This document shows positions 9,858-20,436 of a DNA stretch of 57,696 nucleotides, in pieces. Under the pieces are notes generated by a model. The model saw only the letters and a list, made by a program, of their open reading frames with translations, was not told the origin of the DNA and did no database searches. Made by a program: the position numbers and the translations under genes. The DNA comes from Alphaproteobacteria bacterium (GTDB lineage Bacteria; Pseudomonadota; Alphaproteobacteria; Acetobacterales; Acetobacteraceae): contig JADZEB010000021.1 of the NCBI GenBank assembly GCA_020850755.1, positions 1-57,696 of the forward strand, in the 5' to 3' direction. The stretch's first letter is position 1. Each line of letters starts with the position of its first letter.

Positions 9858-10739
9858 CTACGTCCGCGGCGGGGTCGCGCGCAAGGCCGCGATCTCGGCG
9901 CGCAGCGCCTTGACCTCGCGCAGGAGGGCCAGCGCATCGGCATGGCTTTCCGCGCGCGCGGCCGAGATGTCGGCCTCGATATGCGCTTCGAGCGCCGCCT
10001 CGGCCTCGCGTTCGCGCTGCTCGCGCAGCTGCTGGATGCTTTCCACGATCACGCCGATGAACAGGTTCAGCACGACGAAGGTCGCCACCAGGATGAACAC
10101 CACGAAATAGAGCCAGGCCCAGGGCATGTGCTCCATCACCGGCTTGGCGATGTCGCTGGTCCAGCCTTCCAGCGTCATCAGCTGGAACAGGGTGAACAGC
10201 GAATCGCCGAGTGTGCCGAACTTCTCGGGCGAGACGGCGCCGAACAGCTTCGCCCCCATCACCGCGAAGACGTAGTAGAGCAGCAGCATCAGGACGACGA
10301 TCGAGCCCATGCCGGGCAGCGCCGCCAGCATCGCCTCGACCACGAGGCGCAGGCGCGGCACGGCCGAGACCAGGCGCAGCACGCGCAGGATGCGAAGCGC
10401 GCGCAGCACCGAGAAGCCTTCCGAGGCGGGGGCGAAGGAGATGCCGACCACGATCAGGTCGAAGAGGCCCCAGGGGTCTTTGAAGAAGCGGGCGCGGAAG
10501 GCGAAGATGCGCAGGGCGATCTCGACCGTGAAGATCGCCAGCAGCGTGCCGTCGATCGCGTGCAGCAGGGTGCCATGCGCCGCCATGATCGAGGGCGATG
10601 TCTCCAGCCCGAGCGTGACCGCGTTGAGCACGATCAGGACGATGATTAGGGTCTGCACCCAGCGCTCGTTGAGGAAGCGGGCGGTGCGGGCGCGCAGATC
10701 GGCGCCCGTCCGGTCGATGGCGATAAGCGATTCCTGCAT
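9858..10739 (-). CDS. single-repeat voltage-gated cation channel (NaChBac/CavMr type)
   Basis: This 293-residue protein has six transmembrane helices like one repeat of a eukaryotic Na/Ca channel and should work as a tetramer in the inner membrane. S1 lies at about 28-46 and S2 at about 60-80. S4 carries arginines at the three-residue spacing of voltage sensors (R113, R116, R119, R122). S5 is at about 145-165, the pore helix and filter FQLMTLEGWTSD at 185-196, and S6 at about 208-232. A charged coiled coil follows (235-290), as in bacterial Nav channels. The filter reads TLEGW instead of TLESW; the Gly is the residue tied to calcium selectivity in CavMr. It has no operon partner. The start ATG at 10739 fits the family N-terminus. 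Confidence 0.9.
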   Translation of the reverse strand: MQESLIAIDRTGADLRARTARFLNERWVQTLIIVLIVLNAVTLGLETSPSIMAAHGTLLHAIDGTLLAIFTVEIALRIFAFRARFFKDPWGLFDLIVVGISFAPASEGFSVLRALRILRVLRLVSAVPRLRLVVEAMLAALPGMGSIVVLMLLLYYVFAVMGAKLFGAVSPEKFGTLGDSLFTLFQLMTLEGWTSDIAKPVMEHMPWAWLYFVVFILVATFVVLNLFIGVIVESIQQLREQREREAEAALEAHIEADISAARAESHADALALLREVKALRAEIAALRATPPRT

Positions 10740-11091
10740 GGGTCGGCCTCGGCGGGGAGAAGCGGGCGGCGGCGGCTGGCACTGGCGGGGGCGGGTGTTT
10801 CACCCGCCAGGGGGGGATGCGACTCGGCGCGGGCCCCGGCAGCACGCGCGTGGCTGCGGAGGTAATGGGCGGCACGGCCTAGCGCAAGGGCGCGCGTTGC
10901 GCGGGCGGCCGGCCTTGCTGGGCGGCAGGGCGCCCGCCCAGGCCAAGGGGAAGGGCGGCCCGGCCCGGGCCACGCCCTTCGGCTGCTTGCGGCCCGGGGA
11001 CCGTTCCGCCGGCCAGCGGCGCGGCTGCGCCGGAATGATGCTATAGGCCAGCGGCGCCGCGCTTGGCGCCCTTGTCCGCAGGAGCCCGCCC
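10740..11091. other. 352-bp gap between divergent genes
   Basis: No gene is apparent. A perfect hairpin (GGCGGGTG-TTT-CACCCGCC, 10790-10808) lies 51 bp upstream of the channel start. A TATAGG hexamer at 11042-11047 could be the -10 box of the plus-strand gene at 11092, but I see no good -35 box for it. Confidence 0.5.
10790..10808 (-). promoter_or_regulatory. 8-bp hairpin upstream of the channel gene
   Basis: GGCGGGTG (10790-10797) and CACCCGCC (10801-10808) are separated by TTT. If the channel mRNA starts further upstream, this hairpin would lie in its leader. Function is unknown. Confidence 0.35.
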
Positions 11092-11424
11092 ATGGACCCG
11101 ATGAGTGCCCCTCGCATCGAGCGCCTGCTGGCCGAGATCCGCGACCTCCAGCAGGCGCAGCTTGCCCGCCAGGACGAGTTCCTGGCGCTGCAGAAGGCCG
11201 CGATCGCGCGCCAGCAGGAGGTGCGCGACCGCCAGCACGCGCTGCTGAGCCGCGCCGAGGCGATGAACGAGAAAAGCGCCGCACTGATGAACACCGGCCG
11301 GCCGCTGTTCCTCATGGCGCTGGTCCTGGCCGTGGCGATCCTGGCGATGCTGCTCGGCTATGTCGCCTGGCGGTGGGTCTGGCCCGGCATGGGCATGGGC
11401 TTCGGTATGGGCCGGGGCTGGTAG
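11092..11424 (+). CDS. small tail-anchored membrane protein, unknown function
   Basis: I do not recognise a family. The 110-residue product starts with a charged coiled-coil helix (about residues 8-65; RLLAEIRDLQQAQLARQ and repeated Gln/Arg-rich heptads). One hydrophobic segment follows (about 71-93; PLFLMALVLAVAILAML), then a Met/Gly/Trp-rich tail (MGMGFGMGRGW). An AGGAG Shine-Dalgarno sequence lies 9 bp before the ATG. The layout suggests a bitopic inner-membrane protein with a cytoplasmic coiled coil. It stands alone, divergent from the channel gene and convergent with rlmH. Confidence 0.7.
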   Translation: MDPMSAPRIERLLAEIRDLQQAQLARQDEFLALQKAAIARQQEVRDRQHALLSRAEAMNEKSAALMNTGRPLFLMALVLAVAILAMLLGYVAWRWVWPGMGMGFGMGRGW

Positions 11425-11459
11425 GCGCCCCGCCGCTCCGCCGCGCCGTCCGGGCGGCC

Positions 11460-11933
11460 CTATCCCGGCCGGCCGGCGCGGTGATAGGGGTGTCCGGCGG
11501 CGATCGCCTGGGAGCGCCAGAGCTGCTCGGCCAGCATGGCGCGCACCAGGAGATGCGGCCAGGTCTGCGGCCCGAAGGACAGGCTGCCATCGGCGCGTGC
11601 CAGCACGGTTGCATCCAGCCCCTCGGCCCCGCCGATCGCGAAGGCAAGCCGCCGCCCGCTCTCGCGCCAGCGCGCGACCAGCCGGGCGAGGCCGGGGCTG
11701 TCGGGCGCCGCGCCGCCCTGGTCGAGGGCGACCAGCAGCGCCCCTTCGGGCAGGGCATCGAGCAGGGAGGCGGCCTCGCGCGCCTTGATCTCGGCGGCGC
11801 TGGCCCCGCGCCCGTCGGGCAGTTCGCGCAAGCCGAGCGGCGGTCGCAGCCGGGCATTGTAGCGTTCGAACAGCGCGGCCTCGGGGCCTTGCCGCGCCTT
11901 GCCGATCGCCAGCAGCAGCCAGGCCGCGCTCAA
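11460..11933 (-). CDS. rlmH: 23S rRNA (pseudouridine-1915-N3)-methyltransferase
   Basis: This 157-residue SPOUT methyltransferase uses S-adenosylmethionine to methylate pseudouridine 1915 in helix 69 of 23S rRNA. Diagnostic features are the N-terminal LLAIGKARQGPE, the loop IGGAEGL (about residues 99-105) that forms the SAM-binding knot, and the C-terminal LVRAMLAEQLWRSQAIAAGHPYHR. Its length is normal for the family. The start codon overlaps the stop of the M48 peptidase gene by 4 bp (ATGA), so it is translationally coupled as the third gene of a small operon. Confidence 0.96.
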   Translation of the reverse strand: MSAAWLLLAIGKARQGPEAALFERYNARLRPPLGLRELPDGRGASAAEIKAREAASLLDALPEGALLVALDQGGAAPDSPGLARLVARWRESGRRLAFAIGGAEGLDATVLARADGSLSFGPQTWPHLLVRAMLAEQLWRSQAIAAGHPYHRAGRPG

Positions 11934-13045
11934 GGCTGGGGGTCGCGCAGGCGCTTGCCGCAGATGCCGCGCAGCGCCTGCCAGTCATCGGCGCTCATGG
12001 CCGGGCCGCCGCGGCCGACGATCGGGGCCAGCGCCGCGCGCCGCTCGCCCATCGCCGGGTGGGTCTGGGCGTAGCGCGTGATGCCGCGGGCGGCGGCCCC
12101 GCGCCGAGCGCCTTCCTCGCGCTCCATGCGCTCGAAGAAGCTGACCAGCCCCTGCCCGTCGATGTTGGCCGCGCGCAGGGTGGCGACCGCGCGCTGGTCG
12201 GCATCGGCCTCGAACTCGCGGCTGTAGGAGAGGGTGAGCGCAAGCGGGCCGAGCGAGGCCAGCGTCGTATCGCCCAGCAGCAAGGCCGAGACCATCACCC
12301 AGCCGGAATGGCGCATCAGCAGGCGCATGGAATGGCGCGCCCCGACATGGCCCATCTCGTGGGCGAGCACGCCGGCCACCTCCTCGGCGTTCTGGGCGCG
12401 CTCGATCAGGCCGCGGAACAGGACGATGATGCCGCCGGGGGCGGCGAAGGCGTTCACCTGCGGGAAGTCGGCCACCATCACGGTCATCGGCGCGCCATAG
12501 CCGGCATGCGGCTCGAGCCGGGCGGCGAGCGCATCGAGCACGCGCCGCCCCTCCACCTGCACGCAGGCCGAGCGGCCGGCAAGCTGCTGGGTGACGATCG
12601 CCCTGCCGATGCGCTGTTCCCATTCGAGCGGGATCTCGCGTGCGATCAGGTCGGCCGCCGCGGGCCAGGCGAACCACAGGCCGGCGATGATGCCGCCGAC
12701 CAGCGCCGCACCGCTGACCATGCGCGCGAGCCGCCGCCCCACCTGCCGCTTCTGCTGGCGCAGCACCGGCACGCGCTTGAGGAAGTCGGGCGTCAGCATC
12801 GCCTCGGGCGCGGTCAGGCGTGCGTCGCTGCCTTCCGCCGTCAGGCGTGCGGCGCCGCGCACGCGATCGACCAGCCGCAGGGTCTGGAACGGCCAGACCG
12901 CGACCGGCGCGCTCGATTGCGCATCGCTGATGGTCAGGCCGGAGAGGCCCACCATGATGCGCACCTCGCGCATGCCGGCGCGCACGCCGTCATTGTACTG
13001 GCCGTGGAAGGTGCCGGTTGCGCTCATGCCAGGGCGTCCGCTCAT
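11930..13045 (-). CDS. M48 family metallopeptidase, membrane-bound
   Basis: This 371-residue zinc metalloprotease has an N-terminal cytoplasmic beta domain (about 8-85) of the kind found before M48 domains in alphaproteobacteria. A hydrophobic segment follows at about 110-130. The protease domain contains HEMGH at 229-233 and the third-ligand motif EFEAD at 277-281, followed by a second hydrophobic patch typical of the Oma1/YggG-like group. It probably acts in envelope quality control. I place the start at 13045, where ATG overlaps the TGA of the upstream DUF898 gene; a second ATG at 13027 is possible. It ends in a 4-bp overlap with rlmH. Confidence 0.9.
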   Translation of the reverse strand: MSGRPGMSATGTFHGQYNDGVRAGMREVRIMVGLSGLTISDAQSSAPVAVWPFQTLRLVDRVRGAARLTAEGSDARLTAPEAMLTPDFLKRVPVLRQQKRQVGRRLARMVSGAALVGGIIAGLWFAWPAAADLIAREIPLEWEQRIGRAIVTQQLAGRSACVQVEGRRVLDALAARLEPHAGYGAPMTVMVADFPQVNAFAAPGGIIVLFRGLIERAQNAEEVAGVLAHEMGHVGARHSMRLLMRHSGWVMVSALLLGDTTLASLGPLALTLSYSREFEADADQRAVATLRAANIDGQGLVSFFERMEREEGARRGAAARGITRYAQTHPAMGERRAALAPIVGRGGPAMSADDWQALRGICGKRLRDPQP

Positions 13046-14103
13046 GCCGCGAGGGAATCGAGGCCGAAGAAGCCGGCGAGCCCTTCGCCCGCGCCCGCTT
13101 CGGCGGCGATCTGCTGGATCTGGTTGGGATCGAGCGTGCCCTCGGCCACCAGATGCGAGGCCCAGAAGGCCATGGTGCGGTTGACCGCCACCGGATAGAG
13201 CAGGCCGAGCGTCAGCACCATCAGCAGGAAATTGCCGGCGAGCAGCCAGAACAGCTCGAAGCCCGACACCTCGGGCATCGCGAAGCGGATGCCGCCCAGG
13301 GTGGTCTTTTCCGCGATGTAGCGCATGCGCCGCCCGAAATACCAGAACCAGACAAAGCCCAATGTGGGCAATGTCAGGGCCCAGGCAAGCGTGAAGGGGC
13401 CGAGCAGGTCGCGGCCCTGCCCCTCGAAGCGGAAGGGCAGGGTGCCGATCTGCAACCCGCCGATCTCCATCCGCTTCAGGCGCATGGCCAGATAGGGCTG
13501 GTAGAAGCCGAGCGTGAGCAGGGTCAGCACGAGGCCGCCCACCGCCATCGCGGCATAGGCCCAGGGGCTGCCGGTCTGGCGGAAGCGGATGCCCGACCAG
13601 AGCGAGCGGCTCATCTGGTAGCGGCGGGCGGCGAAGGTGCCGGCATAGACCAGGGTCAGGATCACCACGGCTTGCAGCACGCGCTGGCCGATGCCGATCG
13701 CCGGATGCAGCCCGAGCGTGAACAGCTCGACGAAGAAGAACGCCGCCAGGATCGGCACCATCACCAGGGTGGCGAGCAGGAAGCCCTTGAACAGCTCGCC
13801 CCCGGTGCCGGTGTATTCGAAGCGCTGCCCGGCGAAGGCGGTGTTCGCCCAGACATATCTGCGCACGCGCACGCGGCCCCAGAAGCGGTGGATGCCGAGG
13901 GTGACGATCACCAGCAGGATGTTGGTGATGTGGATGACGAACAGTTCGCTCGACCGCCCGTCATAGGAAAGCGGCTTGCGCCCCTGTGCGATATAGGCCG
14001 CGCCGGTGCGCGGATCGCGCATCACCCCCGAGACCGAGGCGGGACCGGTCTGCGGTCCGGGTGGCGGCGGGCTGGTCCAGGGGTTCTGCGGCGGCATGGT
14101 CAT
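13042..14103 (-). CDS. DUF898 (YjgN-like) membrane protein
   Basis: This 353-residue multispanning membrane protein belongs to the YjgN/DUF898 family, whose function is unknown. After a Pro-rich N-terminus it has about six hydrophobic helices. The family signatures appear twice in related form: TLGIHRFWGRVRVRRYVWANTAF and TLGFVWFWYFGRRMRYIAEKTTL. The repeated G-x-R-F motif also occurs (GQRFEYTGTG, GGIRFAMP). The gene heads a three-gene set with the M48 protease and rlmH, joined by 4-bp overlaps, which suggests that protease and membrane protein act together. It is divergent from acs across a 282-bp gap. Confidence 0.88.
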   Translation of the reverse strand: MTMPPQNPWTSPPPPGPQTGPASVSGVMRDPRTGAAYIAQGRKPLSYDGRSSELFVIHITNILLVIVTLGIHRFWGRVRVRRYVWANTAFAGQRFEYTGTGGELFKGFLLATLVMVPILAAFFFVELFTLGLHPAIGIGQRVLQAVVILTLVYAGTFAARRYQMSRSLWSGIRFRQTGSPWAYAAMAVGGLVLTLLTLGFYQPYLAMRLKRMEIGGLQIGTLPFRFEGQGRDLLGPFTLAWALTLPTLGFVWFWYFGRRMRYIAEKTTLGGIRFAMPEVSGFELFWLLAGNFLLMVLTLGLLYPVAVNRTMAFWASHLVAEGTLDPNQIQQIAAEAGAGEGLAGFFGLDSLAA

Positions 14104-14175
14104 CGCGGGCGGTTCCGGCGGGGCTGGCGCGGGTGGGGTCGGTCCGTCCCGCGGTCTCGGCCTGCACTCTCCGGA

Positions 14176-14203
14176 TTGCGGCGGGTGCGGTCAATCGTAA
14201 CAT
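14176..14203 (+). promoter_or_regulatory. possible acs promoter
   Basis: TTGCGG (14176-14181) and TAACAT (14198-14203) are spaced by 16 bp in the gap between the divergent DUF898 and acs genes. This would give a leader of about 175 nt. The match is weak on the -35 side. Confidence 0.25.
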
Positions 14204-14385
14204 CGTGAGGATGTATCAGCCCATGCCCCGGCCGGCGGCAAGCCGTCCCTCCGGCCCACCCGGCGACAAGGGGCTTGTCTCTGGCCGCTGGCGCGGGGCA
14301 CCCTAGGGCAAAGCCGCGCGCCGCCGGCACCTGCGCAAGGCAGCGCGCCGGAAGCGCCGAGAAGCCCGCCGGCAAGGGAGAAACC

Positions 14386-16353
<1,968 letters not shown>

Positions 16354-16430
16354 CGCTCCGCCGGGGCGGCCGGCGCCCGGGCGCCCCGCTCGACCCGACG
16401 ACGCCTTATCCGATTGGGAGAAAGCATCCG

Positions 16431-18047
16431 ATGACGCAGTCCCTGCCCGCATCGCCCCGCCGCGCCCTGTTCGCGCGCGCGGGGCTTGGCCTCGGCGCGC
16501 TCGCCCTGCTCGCCCTCGCCCACCTTCCTGCCGGCGCGCAGGAACAGCCGCGCCGCGGCGGCACGCTGGTCTATGGCGTCGCGGCCGAGCCGCCCAATTA
16601 CGACTGCCACGCCAATTCCACCTATGCGGTGATGCATGTCGTCAGCCCGCATTATTCGCGGCTGCTGCGCTTCAAGTCCGACCGCTATCCGGAGATCGAG
16701 GGCGATCTGGCCGAAAGCTGGCAGGTCGCGCCCGACGGCATGACCTACACCTTCCGCATCCGCGAGGGCGTGCGCTTCCACGACGGCACCGCGCTTTCCA
16801 GTGCCGACATCAAGGCGAGCTTCGAGCGTATCGCCAACCCGCCGCAGGGCGTGGTGTCGGTGCGCAAGGCCGATTTCGAGGATCTCGGCGCGATCGAGGC
16901 GCCGGATGCACGCACGGTGGTGTTCCGCCTCAAGGCGGCGAATGCGAGCTTCCTCACGCTGCTGGCCTCGCCCTGGCACTGCATCTATTCGGCGGCGCGG
17001 CTGGCTGCCGATCCGGCCTTCCCGGTGCGCAACGTGATGGGCTCGGGCCCGTTCCGCTTCGTCGAGCACCAGCGCGGCAACCACTGGATCGGCGCGCGCT
17101 TCGACAACTACCACGAGGCCGGCCGCCCCTATCTCGACGGCTTTCGCGCCGTGTTCGTCTCCGGCCCGGCGATGATCAACGCGTTGCAGGCGGGCCAGAT
17201 CATGGCCGAGTTCCGCGGCATGTCCCCGGCCGAGCGCGACCGGCTGCGCGCCAGCGCGTCCGACCGGCTGGTGATCAACGAAAGCCCGTGGATCTGCAAG
17301 CTCGACCTCTACCAGAACGCGCGCAAGGCGCCGTTCGACGATGCGCGCGTGCGCCGCGCGCTGGTGCTGGCGCTCGACCGCTGGCGCGGGGCCGAGTTCC
17401 TGGCGCGGCAGACCTATGTCCGCGGCGTATCCGACTTCCTGCGCCCGGGCAGCGAGTTCGCGCTGCCGGAATCCGAGCTCGAGAAGCTGCCGGGCTATGG
17501 CCGCGACATCGCCGCCGCGCGCGCCGAGGCCCGCCGCCTGCTGGCTGAGGCTGGCCACCCCAATCTCCGCTTCCGGCTGCAGACGCGCAACACGCCGCCC
17601 TATGTGCCGATGGCGGTGTGGCTGATCGACCAGTGGCGCCAGATCGGCGTGACGGTGGAGAACAACACGCTCGATGTCGGCCAGCTGCGCCAGGCCATCA
17701 CCGCGGCGCAGTTCGACGTGATCCTGGAAGGCGCCTGCGTCGATGTGGACGAGCCGAACGCGATGCTGCTGCGCTATCTGAGCGCGGACAAGTCGCCGCT
17801 CAACTACGCGCACTATGTCGATCGCACGCTCGATGATCTGTTCGATCGCCAGAAGCGCGTCACGGACGTGGCCCAGCGGCGCGCCCTGATCAACGACTTC
17901 AACCGCCGCGTGCTGTCCGAGGCCTACGCCCAGCCGGTGCTGTGGTGGCACCGTATCGTCGCGCATTCGAACAAGCTGCGCGGCTGGCACATGACGCCGA
18001 GCCACTTCGTCAACCAGGACTTCGCCAACGTCTGGCTGGCCGAGTAG
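16431..18047 (+). CDS. ABC transporter substrate-binding protein (peptide/nickel family 5)
   Basis: This 538-residue periplasmic solute-binding protein is of the DppA/OppA type. A twin-arginine-like or Sec signal (RRALFARAGLGLGALALLALAHLPAGAQ) covers about residues 10-37. It is followed by GGTLVYGVAAEPPNYDCHA, the family motif LAESWQVAPDGMTYTFRIREGVRFHDGT (about 88-115), and the late domain with PNAMLLRYLSADKSPLNYAHY. A GGGAGAAAG Shine-Dalgarno precedes the ATG at 16431. No permease or ATPase genes are adjacent, so it is an orphan component that may work with a transporter encoded elsewhere. Ligand is unknown. It follows acs by 77 bp and may be co-transcribed with it. Confidence 0.92.
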   Translation: MTQSLPASPRRALFARAGLGLGALALLALAHLPAGAQEQPRRGGTLVYGVAAEPPNYDCHANSTYAVMHVVSPHYSRLLRFKSDRYPEIEGDLAESWQVAPDGMTYTFRIREGVRFHDGTALSSADIKASFERIANPPQGVVSVRKADFEDLGAIEAPDARTVVFRLKAANASFLTLLASPWHCIYSAARLAADPAFPVRNVMGSGPFRFVEHQRGNHWIGARFDNYHEAGRPYLDGFRAVFVSGPAMINALQAGQIMAEFRGMSPAERDRLRASASDRLVINESPWICKLDLYQNARKAPFDDARVRRALVLALDRWRGAEFLARQTYVRGVSDFLRPGSEFALPESELEKLPGYGRDIAAARAEARRLLAEAGHPNLRFRLQTRNTPPYVPMAVWLIDQWRQIGVTVENNTLDVGQLRQAITAAQFDVILEGACVDVDEPNAMLLRYLSADKSPLNYAHYVDRTLDDLFDRQKRVTDVAQRRALINDFNRRVLSEAYAQPVLWWHRIVAHSNKLRGWHMTPSHFVNQDFANVWLAE

Positions 18048-18128
18048 CGGGCGCCGCCGCGATCGGGGCGGACGCGACCGGGCCGCGGCGGCGCTGGCTG
18101 TCGCAGCCCCGGCCTGTCCGCGCTGCGG

Positions 18129-18638
18129 TCAGGGACCGGGCGTGGACAGGTGGGCGCGCCGGCGCGGCGCGTAGGGCTCGGCCAGGCCGGCCGCCAGCAG
18201 CCGCGCCGCGAGGTCGGACCCGTCCGGGGCGCGCACCCGCGCCACCACCCGCCCGCCATACTTGTCGCGCCGGATCGCGTGCAGCGTCAGGCGCCCGCCG
18301 GCAAGCTCGGCCACCACGAAGACGCGCGCGGCCTGGGCTCGGGCGCGGTCCTGCGGGTCGGGGCTGCGCAATTCGGGCGCATTGACACCCCACAGGCGCA
18401 CGCGGGTCTCGATCTCCTGGCCGAGCCAGATGCGCGCGCGCACGATGATCGTGTCCCCGTCCAGCACCCGCACCAGCTCGGCCGGCACCGGCCCGGCCAG
18501 GGTTTCGGCTGCGGCGGGCCGGGCCGGGGCGCCAAGGCCGAGCAGCAGGACCAGCGCCAGGCCGGACAGCCACGCGCGCGGCGGGAGAACGAACCACAAA
18601 GAACAAAATAGGAACATGAGGCGTGGCACCTTAGCCAT
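18129..18638 (-). CDS. thermonuclease family protein (SNase-like), exported
   Basis: This product of about 169 residues has an N-terminal hydrophobic signal (LSGLALVLLLGLG, cleaved near PAAA) and a staphylococcal nuclease-like OB-fold domain. Visible motifs are VRVLDGDTIIVRARIW, the VRLWGVNAPEL segment with the conserved Arg, QAARVFVVAELAGG, and RDKYGGRVVARV, then LAARLLAAGLAEPY. These match the calcium-dependent nuclease family, but many bacterial members have no proven substrate. Possible starts are TTG 18656, ATG 18638 and ATG 18617; I prefer 18638. An AT-rich 190-bp gap upstream probably holds its promoter. Confidence 0.85.
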   Translation of the reverse strand: MAKVPRLMFLFCSLWFVLPPRAWLSGLALVLLLGLGAPARPAAAETLAGPVPAELVRVLDGDTIIVRARIWLGQEIETRVRLWGVNAPELRSPDPQDRARAQAARVFVVAELAGGRLTLHAIRRDKYGGRVVARVRAPDGSDLAARLLAAGLAEPYAPRRRAHLSTPGP

Positions 18639-18849
18639 CGCAGGGCGCGGAATCAAGAGTCTAGGCCGAGTCGCGTAAACAAACAGTGAACGACCGGGGG
18701 TCCTGTGGCCCGGCCGCCGGACTCACAACATCTTGTAGGAAAACGGTAATTCAGCCACTAGCGTGTTCCGCGCGGGTGCGCTGCATCCGCTCGTGCATCA
18801 TCGCCGCTGATGGCGCGGCCGCGCCGGGCAGCGCTGGACGCGGGCGCCG

Positions 18850-19140
18850 CTAGAAGTCCGAGCAGCGGCCGTTCTTCTCCCAGTCGCCGAAGCGGGTCGG
18901 TTCGGGGCCCTTGGGGCCGCCGATCTCCTTCGCCATGCCGGGGGCAGGGGAGCGCGCCGCCGGCCCCGCCGGCTCGGCAGGGCTGGGCGGCTCGGCGCCG
19001 GACGCGCGCCCGGGCGCCGCGGCGGCGGGTGGCGGCGGTGGCGGGGGCGGAGCGAAGGGGCGGCGCGGCGCCGCCCCCGTCGGGCCGGCGGCAGGCAGGG
19101 GTGCCGGGACGGGACGGTCGGGGCGATCGGTGCTGGACAT
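18850..19140 (-). CDS. DUF1674 (succinate dehydrogenase assembly factor 4-like) protein
   Basis: This is a 96-residue protein with a low-complexity Pro/Ala-rich N-terminal two thirds and a conserved C-terminal tail: [26 protein letters not shown], read from about residue 71 to 96. That tail is the DUF1674/SDHAF4 signature, known to assist insertion of FAD-loaded SdhA in succinate dehydrogenase assembly. The ATG at 19140 (MSSTDRP) begins the plausible protein; the longer frame up to 19221 runs into the htpX promoter region. It is divergent from htpX, an arrangement seen in several alphaproteobacteria. Confidence 0.85.
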   Translation of the reverse strand: MSSTDRPDRPVPAPLPAAGPTGAAPRRPFAPPPPPPPPAAAAPGRASGAEPPSPAEPAGPAARSPAPGMAKEIGGPKGPEPTRFGDWEKNGRCSDF

Positions 19141-19235
19141 GGCGCGAATATCGGCGCCGCGGCCCGGCTTGCCAAGACGGTCGCGCGGGGCGGGGGCCGA
19201 AGAGGGGGGGTGCTGCCACAAGCCTGCCGGCTTCC

Positions 19236-19241
19236 TATATG
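19236..19241 (+). promoter_or_regulatory. possible -10 box for htpX
   Basis: TATATG (19236-19241) stands out in GC-rich sequence about 80 bp before the htpX start. No clear -35 box is found 16-18 bp upstream, so this is tentative. Confidence 0.25.
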
Positions 19242-19319
19242 GATATGCTGTCGCAGCCGGGGCGGATTCCCCGCCCGCAGCCCGACCACGCCCACGGGGT
19301 CAAGGAGCCCTGCCAGACC

Positions 19320-20378
19320 ATGACCGGCTATTTCCGCACCGCGTTGATGCTCGCCGCCCTGACGGCGCTGTTCATGGGTGCCGGCTTCCTGATGGGCGGC
19401 CAGACGGGCATGCTGATCGCGCTCGGCCTGGCCGCGGCGCTGAACCTGTTCTCCTACTGGAACTCCGACAAGATGGTGCTGCGCATGTACAACGCGCAGC
19501 AGATCGACCGCGCCGCCGCGCCCGAGTTCTTCGACATGATCGCCGAGCTTTCGCACCGGGCCGAGCTGCCCATGCCCAAGGTCTACGTGATCGAGGAGGA
19601 GCAGCCCAACGCCTTCGCCACCGGGCGCAACCCGCAGAACGCGGCGGTGGCCGCCACCACCGGCCTGTTGCGCAACCTCTCCTACGAGGAGATCGCCGGG
19701 GTGATGGCGCACGAGCTGGCGCATGTGAAGAACCGCGACACGCTGATCATGACCATCACCGCCACCATCGCCGGCGCGATCTCGATGCTGGCCAATTTCG
19801 GCATGATGTTCGGCGGCGCGCGCGATGCCGAGGGGCGGCCGGCGATCAACCCGATCATGGCGATCCTGATGATGATCCTCGCCCCGCTCGCGGCGATGAT
19901 CGTGCAGATGGCGATCAGCCGCTCGCGCGAATACGAGGCCGACCGCATCGGCGGGCTGATCTGCGGCCGCCCGCTCTGGCTCGCTTCCGCGCTCGGCAAC
20001 CTGGAGAATGCGGCGCGCGGCATCCCGTCCTATCGCGCCGAGCGCAACCCCGCCACCGCGCACATGTTCATTATCAACCCGCTGTCGGGGGCGCGGATGG
20101 ACAATCTGTTCTCGACCCACCCGAACACGGCCAACCGCGTCGCCGCGCTGGAGCAGCAGGCCGCCGCGATGGGCCAGGGCTGGGATGATGGCCAGGGCGG
20201 CGGGCGCGCCATGCAGGGCTGGGGCGAGCAGGGCGGCCAGCAGGATGCCGGCGCCAACCCCTGGGGCCAGGGCCACGGGCAAGGCCACGGGCAAGGTCAC
20301 GGCCAGGGCCACGGGCAAGGCAGCAGCTGGGACAAGCCCGCCTCGGGCAGCAGCAGCGGCAACCCCTGGGCGCGCTGA
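19320..20378 (+). CDS. htpX: zinc metalloprotease HtpX
   Basis: This 352-residue inner-membrane M48B protease works in membrane protein quality control alongside FtsH. Two N-terminal membrane helices (about 5-27 and 29-47) are followed by the zinc motif HELAH at 131-135, two further helices (about 143-165 and 178-200), and EYEAD at 204-208 with the third ligand. The signature [20 protein letters not shown] is present. The ATG at 19320 ([11 protein letters not shown]) matches known HtpX starts and has AAGGAG upstream. The last 55 residues are Gly/Gln/His-rich and include a 12-bp DNA repeat, a tail beyond the usual family length of about 290-300. Confidence 0.96.
   Translation: MTGYFRTALMLAALTALFMGAGFLMGGQTGMLIALGLAAALNLFSYWNSDKMVLRMYNAQQIDRAAAPEFFDMIAELSHRAELPMPKVYVIEEEQPNAFATGRNPQNAAVAATTGLLRNLSYEEIAGVMAHELAHVKNRDTLIMTITATIAGAISMLANFGMMFGGARDAEGRPAINPIMAILMMILAPLAAMIVQMAISRSREYEADRIGGLICGRPLWLASALGNLENAARGIPSYRAERNPATAHMFIINPLSGARMDNLFSTHPNTANRVAALEQQAAAMGQGWDDGQGGGRAMQGWGEQGGQQDAGANPWGQGHGQGHGQGHGQGHGQGSSWDKPASGSSSGNPWAR
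20271..20318 (+). repeat. 12-bp in-frame tandem repeat in htpX tail
   Basis: Four copies of GGCCACGGGCAA or close variants (20271-20282, 20283-20294, 20295-20306, 20307-20318) encode repeated GQGH units in the C-terminal tail of HtpX. The His-rich repeat could bind metal, but it may simply be slippage-tolerant linker. Confidence 0.85.
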
Positions 20379-20436
20379 GGCGCGAGCCCCCGGTCCGCTC
20401 CGGGCGCGTTCGCCGCCGGCTCGGCCCTGATCGCCC

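Noticed and set aside
16362-16388. Terminator between acs and the binding-protein gene (CGGGGCG / CGCCCCG)
   Set aside because: The stem is only 7 bp with a 13-nt loop and no T-run; stems like this are frequent by chance at this GC content.
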